A DNA stretch of 64,000 nt from Argentina anserina (Eukaryota; Streptophyta; Magnoliopsida; Rosales; Rosaceae), in NCBI RefSeq assembly GCF_933775445.1, contig NC_065878.1:8381395-8445394 (forward strand), written 5' to 3'. Numbering within the stretch: position 1 is the stretch's first letter; each line of letters begins with the position of its first letter. Shown here piece by piece: positions 1 through 13,722 of this stretch. Below the pieces are notes generated by a model. It was not told the origin of the DNA. It saw nothing but the letters and a program-made list of their open reading frames with translations, and searched no databases. Position numbers and translations under genes: made by a program.

Positions 1-2954
<2,954 letters not shown>

Positions 2955-3307
2955 TGCTGAAGGGTTCGAGATTGGTAATTTAGGGTTTCGAGAGCGGTGG
3001 AAAAACCCTAACCCCTGAAAATTGAGAGAAGCGAAGAAGAAAGAAAGAGATTGGGTTTTTCTGAGAGACCAAAGTTGTGAGTCTCGAGTGTAGTAGATAA
3101 AGGGCTAGGGTTTTGGATTCTCTACTGTATACTCCGATCTGCCCTGGATTTGATCTTCGCAGGCCACGTCACCAACGATTCATCCAACGGCACATATCAA
3201 GAATTAAATGTTAAAAAAATTATATACAAGAAGACGACGTCGTTTCTTGCTTCTGGTTTAGAGTTTATAAAGTTAAGATCTGAAGAAGAAGAAGAGGAGG
3301 AGGAGCA
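2955..3307. promoter_or_regulatory. Shared head-to-head promoter with telo-box motifs
   Basis: This 353-bp gap separates the divergent start codons of the stromal Hsp70 gene (minus) and TRAPPC2 (plus), so it must hold both 5' leaders and both core promoters. Three telo-box cores (AAACCCTA on one strand or the other) lie at about 2981-2988, 3003-3010 and 3106-3113. In plants this motif is common near start sites of housekeeping and ribosomal genes. A GAA/GAG-rich tract directly precedes the TRAPPC2 ATG. No clear TATA box is seen for either gene. Co-regulation is inference. Confidence 0.6.
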
Positions 3308-5752
3308 ATGGCGACGACGGCGTGTTTTATCATCGTGAGCAGAAACGACATCCCGATTTACGAAGCTGAAGTGGGATCTACGGCCAAGGTAATCCTCTGT
3401 AGAATTTCTTATGATTGGTTATTGACACTATTCTTTATACACTGTTTTTGGTTTCTTTTTTTTCTTTTTCAATTCCCTGAACTGGGTTTGATCATTTCTT
3501 CAGTTACCTGAATTGGGTTTGTTTATTTGTTGTATGATATTGCCAAAGTTCCGTGCTTTATTTTATGATGGGTGAATGTTGTACTGAGGTGAGGATTTGA
3601 TTGGCAGAGAGAAGATGCTGCTCAGCTTCACCAGTTCATATTGCATGCAGCTCTGGATATTGTTCAGGACCTTGCTTGGACTACAAGTGCCATGTCAGTG
3701 GATTCTGTGTTTTTTGAATGGTTAAGTTGTTGCTGTTTGTTAGTCAAGATTTCATTGGTGGAATAATGGTGCAGGTACTTGAAAGCAGTGGACCGCTTTA
3801 ACGATTTGGTGGTTTCCGCTTATGTTACAGCTGGTCATATCCTTCATATTTTTAAATCTACTGCTTCTGCATTATGTTTTTCATGATTCCGCAGAGTTTT
3901 ATGTAATGTTGGTGTGTTTTTATTTTCTAAAATGTCAGTAGATAGGATGGTATCGATAATGGTCCTCAGATCCTCAATTCATAGATCCTGTTGCTGTCTA
4001 GACTCTAGAGGGATGGGTGTTTTTCAGTTTGTATTTAGCGTTATTGTCTAGATTCTAGAGTAATATGTGTTTCTACATGTTTCTCAGTTGTATATGTGCT
4101 AGTTTGTGAATACCTCCTGTTTGATAGTTTCCTTGACTAGACACATATACACGAATTCACGACTTATGCTGCTTCATGACTCCTGTAATGATAGGTGTTA
4201 TTTGAGTTTGTATATGTACTTACTTTGTCCCATGAACACATTTCTGTTTGATATTTCCCTTGACTAGACACACATGCTGCTTCATGACTCCTGTAATGAT
4301 AGGTATTTTTCAGTTTGTATATGTACTACTTTGTCTCGTGCACACATTCCTGTTTGATATTCTCCTTGACTAGACACACATACACGACTTATGCTGCTTC
4401 ATGACTCCCGTAACGATGATGGGATTAAGAGCTTTTTCCAGGAGGTTCATGAGCTTTATATCAAGGCAAGTTTCTCCTTACCTGCCCCCCTTCTAAAGTT
4501 CCACGTTACGCTAACATTCTTTGTTTTTAAAGTATGATGGACATGTTCTTTATGCATATCTACATGTTTTCTACTATAATTTCTTATCTTGTAAAGCATA
4601 TGATGTTATGAAATGCCGGTTATGTATGTCTGTTCATGTCATTCTGTAATTACAAAACTTTAGGTGTCAGATACCCATGTTTATATTAGTAGTACATATT
4701 AATTGTCTGATGAAATGTCCATTAAGCCCAAGAACCTATGTACTTAATGTGCACAGAATAATAACTAAATCAACTTGTTTCATTTATAAAGCATAGATGA
4801 CACCTGTTCTGTGAAGATCAATTCAAGTTCAATGATCACTAGGAACTATAAATTGCATAGAAGGAATCTAAAATAACAGCAAACCCATATTAGTGAGTAA
4901 TGATTGTCATAATACTGCCATGTCAAGGAAACATACCAGATGGTGATATCTTGGTTAAATGCCACTTCAAGTCCACGATTTCGCATACATCAGGACCCAT
5001 ATATCATCATCCTTTTGGAATTCTCACTACAAGATTTAGTCAAACCAGGAACACTCTTTGGCCATCTGATTACAGTGAGCACTCAACACGGAATAGTGAT
5101 TGAATTTTACTGCAAGTTGGTTGTGGATTGGCTGCCCTAACTTTCTTGAACATAGGTTTCTCTTGATGAGAATTCTCCATTGGCTGATGATTTTATGTGG
5201 AAAGTCTACTATAGTTAATCTATGACAAGTGATAAACGAGAATTACAATTTTATATGTGCTTGATGATTGTGAGTTAACCCTTTGAGACACATATACGTA
5301 ACACATAAGTTAATGTGTAAAGGGTATCTTTTGATCCCTTTTTCTTGCATTGTATGCTTTTATAAGACAAATCAAGAAATAATAGGGTATCATGCATCCT
5401 ACTTTCCACCCAAAATATTTATCAAGTTACTTTTAAGATATCCTTCCTTGAGTCAGGAGTCTTCTTCTTAATGTACTCTACACGCTCAAGTTGGTATTGG
5501 TAATACCTAAAGCCACAATAAGAAAGTAAATATTAGATGCCAAAGAGTACTATTGTGATTCACATATCAGTACTATTGTATGAATTTTATTGTGTCCTTA
5601 CTTTCCAGTTTCCACTATATGGTGGTACTGATTACTGACCAAAGTTTGTAAATTTGCAGACCCTCCTTAATCCGACCTATTTGCCAGGTTCTCGAATAAC
5701 ATCATCACATTTCGACACCAAAGTTCGAGCCCTTGCACGAAAATATCTGTAG
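3308..5752 (+). CDS. TRAPPC2: TRAPP complex subunit 2 (sedlin/Trs20)
   Basis: Small core subunit of the TRAPP tethering complex, acting in ER-Golgi and later vesicle traffic. Five exons (3308-3388, 3608-3693, 3775-3836, 4380-4465, 5660-5752) give 135 residues, the usual plant length. The product starts MATTACFIIVSRNDIPIYEA and ends VRALARKYL; the N-terminal longin-like beta strand and the LHQFILHAALDIVQ helix are typical of sedlin. Intron 3 starts ATATCCTT and ends AC after a TCCTTGAC branch site, which marks a U12-type AT-AC intron. Intron 4 starts GCAAGT, a GC-AG intron of about 1.2 kb. Both are required to keep frame. Within intron 3 the acceptor region is triplicated. The start codon is the first ATG after a purine-rich leader. 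Confidence 0.93.
4086..4425 (+). repeat. Triplicated U12 branch point/acceptor/exon start in TRAPPC2 intron 3
   Basis: Three imperfect tandem copies of a 100-115 bp unit begin at about 4086, 4204 and 4311. Each has a pyrimidine- and T-rich stretch, CCTTGACTAGACAC, then some or all of the start of exon 4 (ATGCTGCTTCATGACTCC) and a GTAATGATAGG-like tail. Only the third copy continues into the real exon 4 at 4380. The first copy has a short insertion after the acceptor, and the second lacks about 13 bases there. Splicing to copy 1 or copy 2 acceptors would put TGA in frame within a few codons, so they look like decoy acceptors. Confidence 0.85.
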
Positions 5753-6106
5753 CACTCATGCATCTTGGAAGCAGACAACCTTTTCATTTTATTTTAGAAT
5801 GAGGTCGAAGGTATTCAGAAGTCTTTTCTCGCCATCTTTATCTTTCTCAGAAATTTTCCCTCATGATTGTAAACTGTCGATGGAGAAAATATTTCATTCG
5901 CCATATTTAGGGTGCGCTTGTAATACGTTTTGTGCTGTCATACATTATACATATATCAATGATTGAGGCCGTGCTGTATATTTGTTATACCCAATAAAGT
6001 TAATTTCAAGATGCAACGGAAAAAAATTACTGAGGTAAAATCTCAATTGTGAGAACATATATCAAAAGCAGCTCACTTTGGTATGCAATTTTAGACAAAT
6101 TGCATA
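5753..6106 (+). other. TRAPPC2 3' UTR and downstream spacer
   Basis: The stretch after the TRAPPC2 stop codon is AT-rich and non-coding. An AATAAA signal lies at about 5992-5997 in a T-rich context, so the transcript probably ends near 6.0 kb. Nothing else is recognisable. Confidence 0.45.
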
Positions 6107-6700
6107 CAATCCATCACCAACATCCAGAACTGTAAACTGTAATAAGGAGAACAATTTGGTGATTAGCAATTTAACATCGGCAGAGATTACTATAGAAGCA
6201 GCATATCCCGCCAATGTCTGAGACATCAAAGGTTAAATGCCATCATACCAATGCCTCCCTAACAGTTCTGAGTTTATGAAGTGGTGATATAAAAGAGAGG
6301 GATTGCATCAACGACCTATCGCAACCTGCTCATGAAGAACTCTAGAGCAACATTAACCCTTCGAGTCCATTTTATCAGAATCATCAATTTCTATTTTCAT
6401 TCAAATTCTATTTCTTGCACAGTTTATCATTAACCTGATGAGTTTTTCCAGTATAATAGCAATTCCTGATTTCTACACATTATTGACTGATTAATGTCAA
6501 GAATTAAACAGTCAATTTTATTGCAGAAATATCTATCGCCCAATCATGATCTTCAAAACTTGAAACACCAAATTAGTGGTTACAAAGTACACAATTTTAA
6601 TCAGTTAGAAGACCCAGTGTGCTTCAATTCCTCGAGAACAATCAAAGAAGATAAGGGATGTAGGAGAACCTAACAGTGCCCAGTAACAAAAACTAGCTAA
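6107..6700 (-). pseudogene. Chimeric decayed fragment of lipoate-ligase and Hsp70 genes
   Basis: Two parts were matched by eye. At about 6107-6230, text such as CCATCACCAAC, TCCAGAACT and GACATCAAAGGT follows the Hsp70 exon 3/intron/exon 2 junction at about 1760-1900, in the same orientation. From about 6230 to 6700, phrases follow the lipoate-ligase gene at about 10070-11070: CTCCCTAA, GAGTTTATGA, TTCTTGCACAGTTT, AGCAATTCCT, CAGTCAATT and GCTTCAAT. Most of exons 5 and 4 is missing while intron 4 and intron 3 sequence remains, so it was not made from mature mRNA. No open frame of use remains. Alternatives are a local duplication with deletions or capture by a transposon. Confidence 0.6.
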
Positions 6701-7255
6701 TCCATCTAACGAAGCAAATTTGCTCCCCACCTTATTTCCCCACTTTCATCCCCACCCAACTATCTATGTGACACATGTCCCCTCTAACCTAACCACACTA
6801 ACCATGACTACTCTTATTAATTTTATTTATATTCTGATTTTACCTAATCTTTTTTCCTTTTTTTTTTCTTTAAACAAAACAATAAATCCTAGTATAATTA
6901 GGTTTAGGACTGTTGGCATAGACTTATTATGCCTATCCATAATCAGCGCAACTATTAACACACTTAGGCTCAAAAGCAGTCCAACCCCGCATTACGGACA
7001 TGGAGCCAGTTATGCCAGCTGTGCAACGAGCCGCCCCGCAGCTCAAACAGACTACGGACGCGCCCGCACACACATCTCAAAGAGAGCTTCAGAGAACACC
7101 TCAACTGGACCAAGTCTCACATCGGAGGATGAGTGAATGATCTACCTCAAGTCAACTATTAAAGGTCAAACCCTTGACCTCATAAGGTAAGTAATCTTTA
7201 CCCTACACTGTTACTATGCCAAATTTATTATTCGCCTAACATAAGCATCGAAGAG
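6701..7255. other. Gene-free spacer, T-rich then locally GC-rich
   Basis: Pyrimidine-rich sequence is followed by a GC-richer stretch at about 6960-7090. An open stretch on the plus strand (about 6720-7136) has low-complexity, non-protein-like composition and no recognisable domain. It may be old transposon sequence, but no repeat ends or target duplications are visible. Confidence 0.35.
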
Positions 7256-8308
7256 TTGAAGACCACGACGAGCTATGTTATTTGTGACATGCAAGAGAGC
7301 AAGGAGCACGACGCATTCAGTGTACGAGTGGTGGAGTATAGTCACGGCGCAATATACGACATTAACAAGGACTCCTCGTATTCTGAGGAGCACTTGTGCA
7401 ACTTTCCAATTCGTTGGAGTATCCAAGTCAAGTTCTGCAAATTAGAACGGAAGAAACAATGTTTGGGTTTCTGCCTTCTCCTCTTCCTCACAATCTTCCC
7501 TTTTGTTAGCTTGCATGAACAAGGTATGAACTCTAGATGCAGTACTTGGATTAATAGCCAGGGTTTCTGCCTTCGCCACCTATAGTTATTATATGAAAGT
7601 TTCTGTTGTCGTTTCTGTTTCCGTTTTTTGTTTGCTTCCATATTCATTGTATATGCATCTTTGACTTAATTATCAATTATGTATAAAGTATATATGCCAT
7701 AAACTAGTACTTTGTAGCTCATTGTAACTATATCAAATATAGAACTGCACTGTATTATACTAATACATGCTCGATTATGACTCATCTTGTGGTTTCTTAT
7801 GATATATTATGCAGAAATTGCTTATTATATATTGAGAAATATATAATAAGGGTGTCAGGTAACAAATAAAAATCAAGTAGATCGATAAGCCAAAAAGCAG
7901 TAACTTGGACAATTAGAAATTGCACGATGTGGCTTAAATTCTTACTCCACCATTGTTACTAACATGACTCATTTGAGACTTAATTTACTTGTCACTTTTT
8001 GCACTTCTAATCGACACTTACAGTTGCTCAAGGAAAGATTATGTTGCATTAACAGAACTAGAAATCTGTTGCACTATTGGAGATAGAATTGTAAGATCGG
8101 CCAATGTCATCATTGTCCCCCAAGAGAACTATGACTGACTTGGTGATATGCTTTGATGTCGTGCGTTATTTGTCTACATAACCTTGGTAAAGACTACATA
8201 AACCTTTCAAACATGCAGTTGATATTTTATCAGATGGCCGGTGCTGCCATGACCACAAGCTGGAGAAATGCCGCGGGCACTTGCCACCTGATGAACTGCA
8301 GTGTTACT
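7256..8308 (+). CDS. Possible small secreted Cys-rich peptide gene, or its remnant
   Basis: I do not recognise a family. A reading frame passes through a hydrophobic, signal-peptide-like stretch (LGFCLLLFLTIFPFVSLHEQ) ending at about 7523 before a GTATGA donor. A CATGCAG acceptor at about 8212-8218 reopens the frame into a 31-codon tail with four cysteines (GRCCHDHKLEKC, then a last Cys two residues before TGA at about 8308). The join keeps frame. The first in-frame ATG is at 7256, 60-odd codons before the hydrophobic stretch, which is odd for a secreted peptide. The true start may lie in an unseen exon or may be lost. Neither expression nor conservation can be judged here. Confidence 0.25.
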
Positions 8309-10123
8309 GAGTTAGACTAGCTCATGCTCATCGTTGCTTATGTTAGTACTGTTGTTTAAGGGTCTCCTTTGTCTTATTTGCTCATCTAATGGGTTCAAGT
8401 ACATACGTATTATATTTCAACCTTAGATTATAAAGGAAAATCGTATTAACATGAAGTTTTGAGGGTAGAAATGTTTGTTTTATTAACACCCGGGGTGGGG
8501 GGGACATTCATTGGGTTACAGCCAGACAGTTGACAGCCTTCTTCTGTAAGAAGCACATCCTGAAAGTTTCAATATCAATTGCTAACCATGATTTATTGGG
8601 AGTTTATGTAATAGCTGTAGAAATAGATTATTGTATAGCTAAATGACTAAATCTACTGAGTTCCTTAGTGATAAGTTTGTTCTTTACTAAAATATTAGTA
8701 ACTTAATTTTCTAATATTCTGTTTTGTTCCTCTTGCAAAGGATTATGAAGCAGTTGATAACAGGAGACATTTTCGGTTTCTGTCAGCAGCATCCTATGGA
8801 TTATTGAACATGTATGACTATTTCATCCAGAAATGATATGTTACTGGAATTTTACTTCGTAAGTTGTCAACACTGAGATCATATCGGTATATGCATTCAA
8901 AACTATTTATTCTTTCTATGACTTGCTAGATCAGTCATCAGAAGAGGAAGGAGATAAAGTTGACGTGCAGAAGCTGTTCGGGTAACTCTTCTTGGTCTGT
9001 GGGGGCTTAATTATGGACTGAGGAGAAAAATGCTTCCATGATTTATTGTATGCATCATTCATACTTGGTTGAATTAGATTACACCAGCCTCAATTTTAGG
9101 TGGAACTTATCCATTGTTAAGGTTGGTTATATTGCTATGATGCCTTCAAAAATATTTAGCACAAAATCTTACTAATTGAAGAGGTTGGGAAAGGAAAGAG
9201 GATTTAAATTTGGTTCCTCTCCTATGGGATTACCAGCGGAGAGGGGGCTAATAGAGTTTTCAAAAGTGCAGTTTGCTGTTTTCGCATGTAGTGACTAGTG
9301 AGCCGCTAAAACTGCCTAAAAGCTATGGGGATTGAAGCGTCTTTGAATTTCCAGTTCAAGCTCTGTTGGGGAAGCTACGCAGTTAAAAAGGCTTTGTATT
9401 ATTTTTGGTATGTATTGTAGCATCCTTCAGATACATACATTGTGGCACATCAAGTCTACCAAATTCTCTCTGAAACAGACTCAAATTTGGGCGTTGTTCT
9501 TTCTGTGGTTTTGATATCTCGACAGATGCAATGGTGGACATGTTCTTGACAATTGATGGTTGCACATTCAGGTATGTAGACTATATCTTATCTTATGACT
9601 ACTAAATTGCTACCATAATGCAGAATTGCATATTACAATAACTGGCTTTTATTGGACTCGGAGTTTTGCTTAATTTGTCATGGCAAACCTTTCAGACAAT
9701 TTTTCCAAAAGGATCTAATAGGTATGCAAGAACAAAGCTCAGAATTTTGGTAGTTTGTAAATACACTACAGGTGTATGATATAGGACACATCTATTACTT
9801 ACCTTTGATTGTTTCTTGATTACACTCGAATTACACTCGAACCTTTTGCAATCAATACTGTCACTGAGAAAATTCTGAGAAACAACTGTACCTCTGCCAT
9901 TGTTTGATATCTAGTTTGCTTGATCTAACTCAAAATTATGCATCTCATTTAAAAACAAAAAATAAATGCTGATATGGAAATTGCATTTGATTGATATCCA
10001 AAATCAAGTACAACAATTGTTTGGATGGAAAAACAGGATTACACTTGGTGAAACAATTGAAGGGAGGCATCACTTAGTTACCTCCCTAATGGTTATGAGT
10101 TTATGACTAATTCTCATATTTCA
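8309..10123. other. Spacer with isolated exon-like scraps
   Basis: No complete gene is seen. A plus-strand open patch at about 8741-8809 (DYEAVDNRRHFRFLSAASYG) is bounded by a possible acceptor (TTGCAAAG) and donor (GTATGA). A second short patch lies at about 8935-8985. They could be exons of an unrecognised gene, relics, or chance. A G-run is present at about 8494-8503. The last 150 bases are probably 3' UTR of the lipoate-ligase gene on the minus strand. Confidence 0.3.
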
Positions 10124-11895
10124 TTACAAGAATAAGGACTGAGAGAGAGGGCTCTCAAGTTGAGAGGCTACTTCTTTCAACTCCTGCCTAGTCAATAATC
10201 TAGTTGAGGGCTCAAAGTTTGAGCTGGTTTTGAATTGGTCCGTATGTTCAGATATTACTGAAAATTCGGTACTAACTGCCTCGACAGTTTTGTCTATGAA
10301 AACTGATCTTGGCATATAGTCCTTCATGCGGCATATAAATTCCAAATGGTCCCTTGCCTACAGAGGAATAAGATGGCATAGAATTCAATAGACTGGTCTA
10401 AACTTAACTAGTAGTCATCTGAAAGATTATGTAAGCTGTGAAACACAGGTTGAACCCTCATAAATTTGAATTGTAATTTAGGAAAACAGAAAAATCATTT
10501 CATGAGGTTATCCATGTGGTGATTAAAGAATAAACATTACATCAATGACCTACTGTTTATGAATAAAATTTCAACTGTCTGAGTCATTTAATGAGAATCA
10601 TACATTTTTGTTGGTCTAATCATACTTTAATTCTTGCACAGTTTGTTCACTAACATGAGTTTATCTTGTACACTAGCAATTCCTAATACCTATACATTAA
10701 TGCATGTCCAATGTTTTTAAAACCAGTCAATTCTACATTTCTACTGCAGAAGTGTCTCAAAGTTTAATAATCGAAGCTCAAAACACGACAGCAAATTACA
10801 CTACTAAAATCTAATAACAAGGCACAAGCAAACAACTTACCAATCGGTATTCAGGAACCCGCTTTGGAAGCTTCAGGTATGCCATGTTCTTGACCTCATA
10901 GTCCCATAGAAAGGACGTATGGTGGATCCACCGGTTTTTAGTAATAGACTGAGCATTACCACCAAACTTGCGGTTACCAAATACATAATCTAGAATCAGA
11001 TAAGACCAAGTATCTTGTCAGCAGATGCTTCAATGCCTCAAGAACAACCAGAGAATAAAACAGAAGTAACAGTATCTAGGAGCTTTAGCAACACAAACAA
11101 GTTTGTATTAAAGTAATGTCCCCAAGCATAAAGCTAAACCTGATGCTACATAAAAGATAAAAATGAAGAACCTCAAAAGGTCTAAAGAAATGGAAGAATA
11201 GAGAAACAGATACAAGTTGCTGAACAAAACGAATTCCCAAATACATAGTCCCCTATATGTCTGAAGACCTTAATCATGAATAAAGCAAAAGAAGAGTTTT
11301 TTACATACCATTTTCACGAAGGTGAAAATCGCCAAATATTTCGAACACTCTGCTGTATAATTGGCTACTCCATGACATTATAGGCCGCGGATACAGTTGC
11401 AAGCCAGGAACAGCATCCCTATTGCATATAAAAGTGACAAATATCGTGCCATGATCAACTGTAACTGTGCCACCTCCAGTAAACCTTTTAATGACAGGAA
11501 CCTGATCTCGTAACACCAATTCAATATCAAGCAGCTCTGCAGGTTTTCTGCAACAGAACATAGAACCCTTTATAAATTCCAACACAATAAATAAAGGAAA
11601 CACAACAAACTCAATTAACTTATGCACATTGCAGACCAATTACTCCAATTGCAATTCACATAAGCAGAATGTATAAACTAAAATAATAATTTGGAACAAT
11701 AAGAAGCTCAACTTACCCTGAAATACCCATGACAATATTAGGATTATTGGTCCCATCATTTACAATGCACCAATTATCAGACGAGGTGCGAAGCAGTTGC
11801 TCCTCTAACTCAAGCTGCTGTAAGATGGGAATTCCTTTCAATCTAATAAGCTTCATCAATGGAAGCCCAGCTTTTCTTGTTTGAGGTACACTCAT
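10124..11895 (-). CDS. Lipoate-protein ligase A-like protein
   Basis: Member of the biotin/lipoate A/B ligase fold, which in plants attaches lipoate to mitochondrial dehydrogenase subunits and glycine cleavage H protein. Five coding exons keep frame: 11895-11717, 11547-11309, 10989-10841 and 10357-10124, with a non-coding first exon ending at 12072 (GTAATT donor). They give 266 residues. The key motif is IKRFTGGGTVTVDHGT (about residues 75-90), equivalent to the Arg-Arg-x-Gly-Gly-Gly-Thr core that binds lipoyl-AMP. FGGNAQSITKNRWIHHTSFLWDY follows in exon 4 in pieces typical of the family. No obvious transit peptide precedes MSVPQTRKAGLPLMKLIRLK, although plant relatives start the same way. 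A damaged partial copy lies at 6.2-6.7 kb. Family is sure; substrate and compartment come from homology. Confidence 0.87.
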
Positions 11896-12071
11896 CCTAT
11901 AATTAAATAGGACAAATGAAACTAAGGTCATTATCTACAAAACCAGAACTACATTTACTCTACCAATTCATTATATTCATCCAGAAACTGAGCAATGCGC
12001 CTCCGGGAGTGCCTGCGCGTGGACCCACGCGCCACTAGTACACGACAACCAAAAAACAGGCCGGAAATTAC

Positions 12072-12180
12072 CTCGAAGCAAAAGTTGGGTCCGATCTGAA
12101 GCTTTGATTCGTCCCAGACACGGTGTTTCGAGCTATGCCGTTAGGTGGGAATGATCAGCGGAGATAGAGTACAAAACCCA
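12072..12180 (-). other. Non-coding first exon of the lipoate-ligase gene
   Basis: The sequence ends at a good GTAATT donor (12072/12071). A matching TTATAG acceptor sits one base before the coding ATG at 11895. There is no in-frame ATG in this exon, so it reads as 5' UTR. Its upstream limit is not visible; 12180 is a guess at the edge of the GC-rich stretch. Confidence 0.45.
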
Positions 12181-13722
12181 GGCGGTGGCGTAGAATGAAA
12201 AGGCCGGAAAACAGATTTCCGACCGGGTCAACCCGCCCGGCCTGCCAAGAGAGTAAGCTCCGGTTGCTTTTCTGGGCGAGGATTGATGGAAGGTGAGGTC
12301 GGACACCGACAGGGCGAGATCAGGCGGGCCGTATAGTACCGGTGTGGCTGCACGGGATGGTCCGAGTACGGGTGGTAGTCTCGGGTCGGGTCTGATACAC
12401 GGGCCGCGGCAGAGAGAGAGTGTATCGCCAACTCTTGGGAATCGGGAATGCGAGTATTGACGAGTTGACCGCGTCAAATAAGCAAAAAAATGGTACTATT
12501 CCTGCCGAGCCTAGGAGTGTGCATTTCTCACAACTAGTTTCAAGTGCCGGACTTGAGAGGCCAAATATAGCCACCAAGTTGTAAGGTAGCGTTCGGTAGG
12601 GATGTCGATCTATCGTATCGGGTTTGGGTGTTTTACATGTTAAATAATTAAATTCAAATTCCACGTAGAGGTTTTTTTGTCCTCCCAGAATACGGGTAGA
12701 GTGAGGGTATGTGAGAGTGAAACTTTCAAGCGGACTAGAGTTTGTGGGAGATTAAATTTGAGGTCACTGATGGGGCAGAACATAATCTTTGGAGTATAAG
12801 TTGTTGGAATGAGTTTATCAATTATGCATAGCTTGTATGCTTCTTGATGGCGATGAAGTGAAGAGGAAGTGGGCATTTGATGTCATGAATTATTCCCCTA
12901 TTGGCAAGAGGTGTGAGGTTTGTACTAACAGTGGGCATTGCCCATGTGTAGTCACTCGATTCTCCTACTACGTAGAAGTGTGTGGTATGTGATTAGATAT
13001 TGACATTAACAATGTCCATTTAATTTAGGACGCATAACATGACCATGTAGTAAGAATATCAAAATCTCACAGTTAGTGCTTCCACGTTGATCTATTAAAT
13101 AGTAAATTATTGTGTTTTTTTTTCCTAGAGGGAGAATTGTGTGGTCTGTGCTTAGAACTTGATGTAACACTTGCACAAATAGTCCACGATTAAATCACAA
13201 ATTGTTGTGTCTTCCTAACCACCCACCCCTCTGGCTAGAATGGGGGGTATGATTAGAAAACCACTTGATATAAGTCATATAAGATAACTATCATTTCATT
13301 CAAGACGTATATCACCCACCCAAAAACGAGATTAAATACCACAATTAGTGCGTCAAGAGAATGTATTAAATCACAAATTGTTGCGTCTCTCTTTATTTTT
13401 TCCCCCCTCTAATTTTGTATGAACACAACCACGAGGTAAAGCGATTAGCTTCTATAAACTTAGAGAGTATATATGAATATATGATCTATTTTAGAACGAA
13501 GCAATCCGAGAGAGACTTGACAGATCTTCTAACTTTATCCATTGTTAAATCCTCCAAGGAAAGTTGAGAGACTCTCAGTCACGGTCCCACCCAACGGTCC
13601 ACGGTAAAAATCTCAGTCGACACTTTGAAGCTATCAGAACCCACTTGTCTCTTATCCTAAAATCCCAAATCCCCCCTCTGCTTCTTCCAAACAAACAAAT
13701 TATTCGATCTGTTATATCAACC
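12181..13722. other. Intergenic region; promoter and leader of the glycosyltransferase at its right end
   Basis: The first 300 bases are GC-rich and probably belong to the promoter of the lipoate-ligase gene; open frames there lack protein-like character. The rest is AT-rich. A TATAAA at 13453-13458 could serve the glycosyltransferase, whose ATG is 265 bp downstream. No gene or repeat was recognised. Confidence 0.4.

Noticed and set aside
12133..12664. Several overlapping minus-strand frames of up to 114 codons upstream of the lipoate-ligase gene
   Set aside because: Low-complexity Pro/Arg/Ser composition in a GC-rich promoter-type stretch, with no splice connection to the ligase frame.
13564..13722. 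N-terminal extension of the glycosyltransferase to 13564
   Set aside because: It would need a TTG start; the first in-frame ATG at 13723 sits exactly where family members begin.
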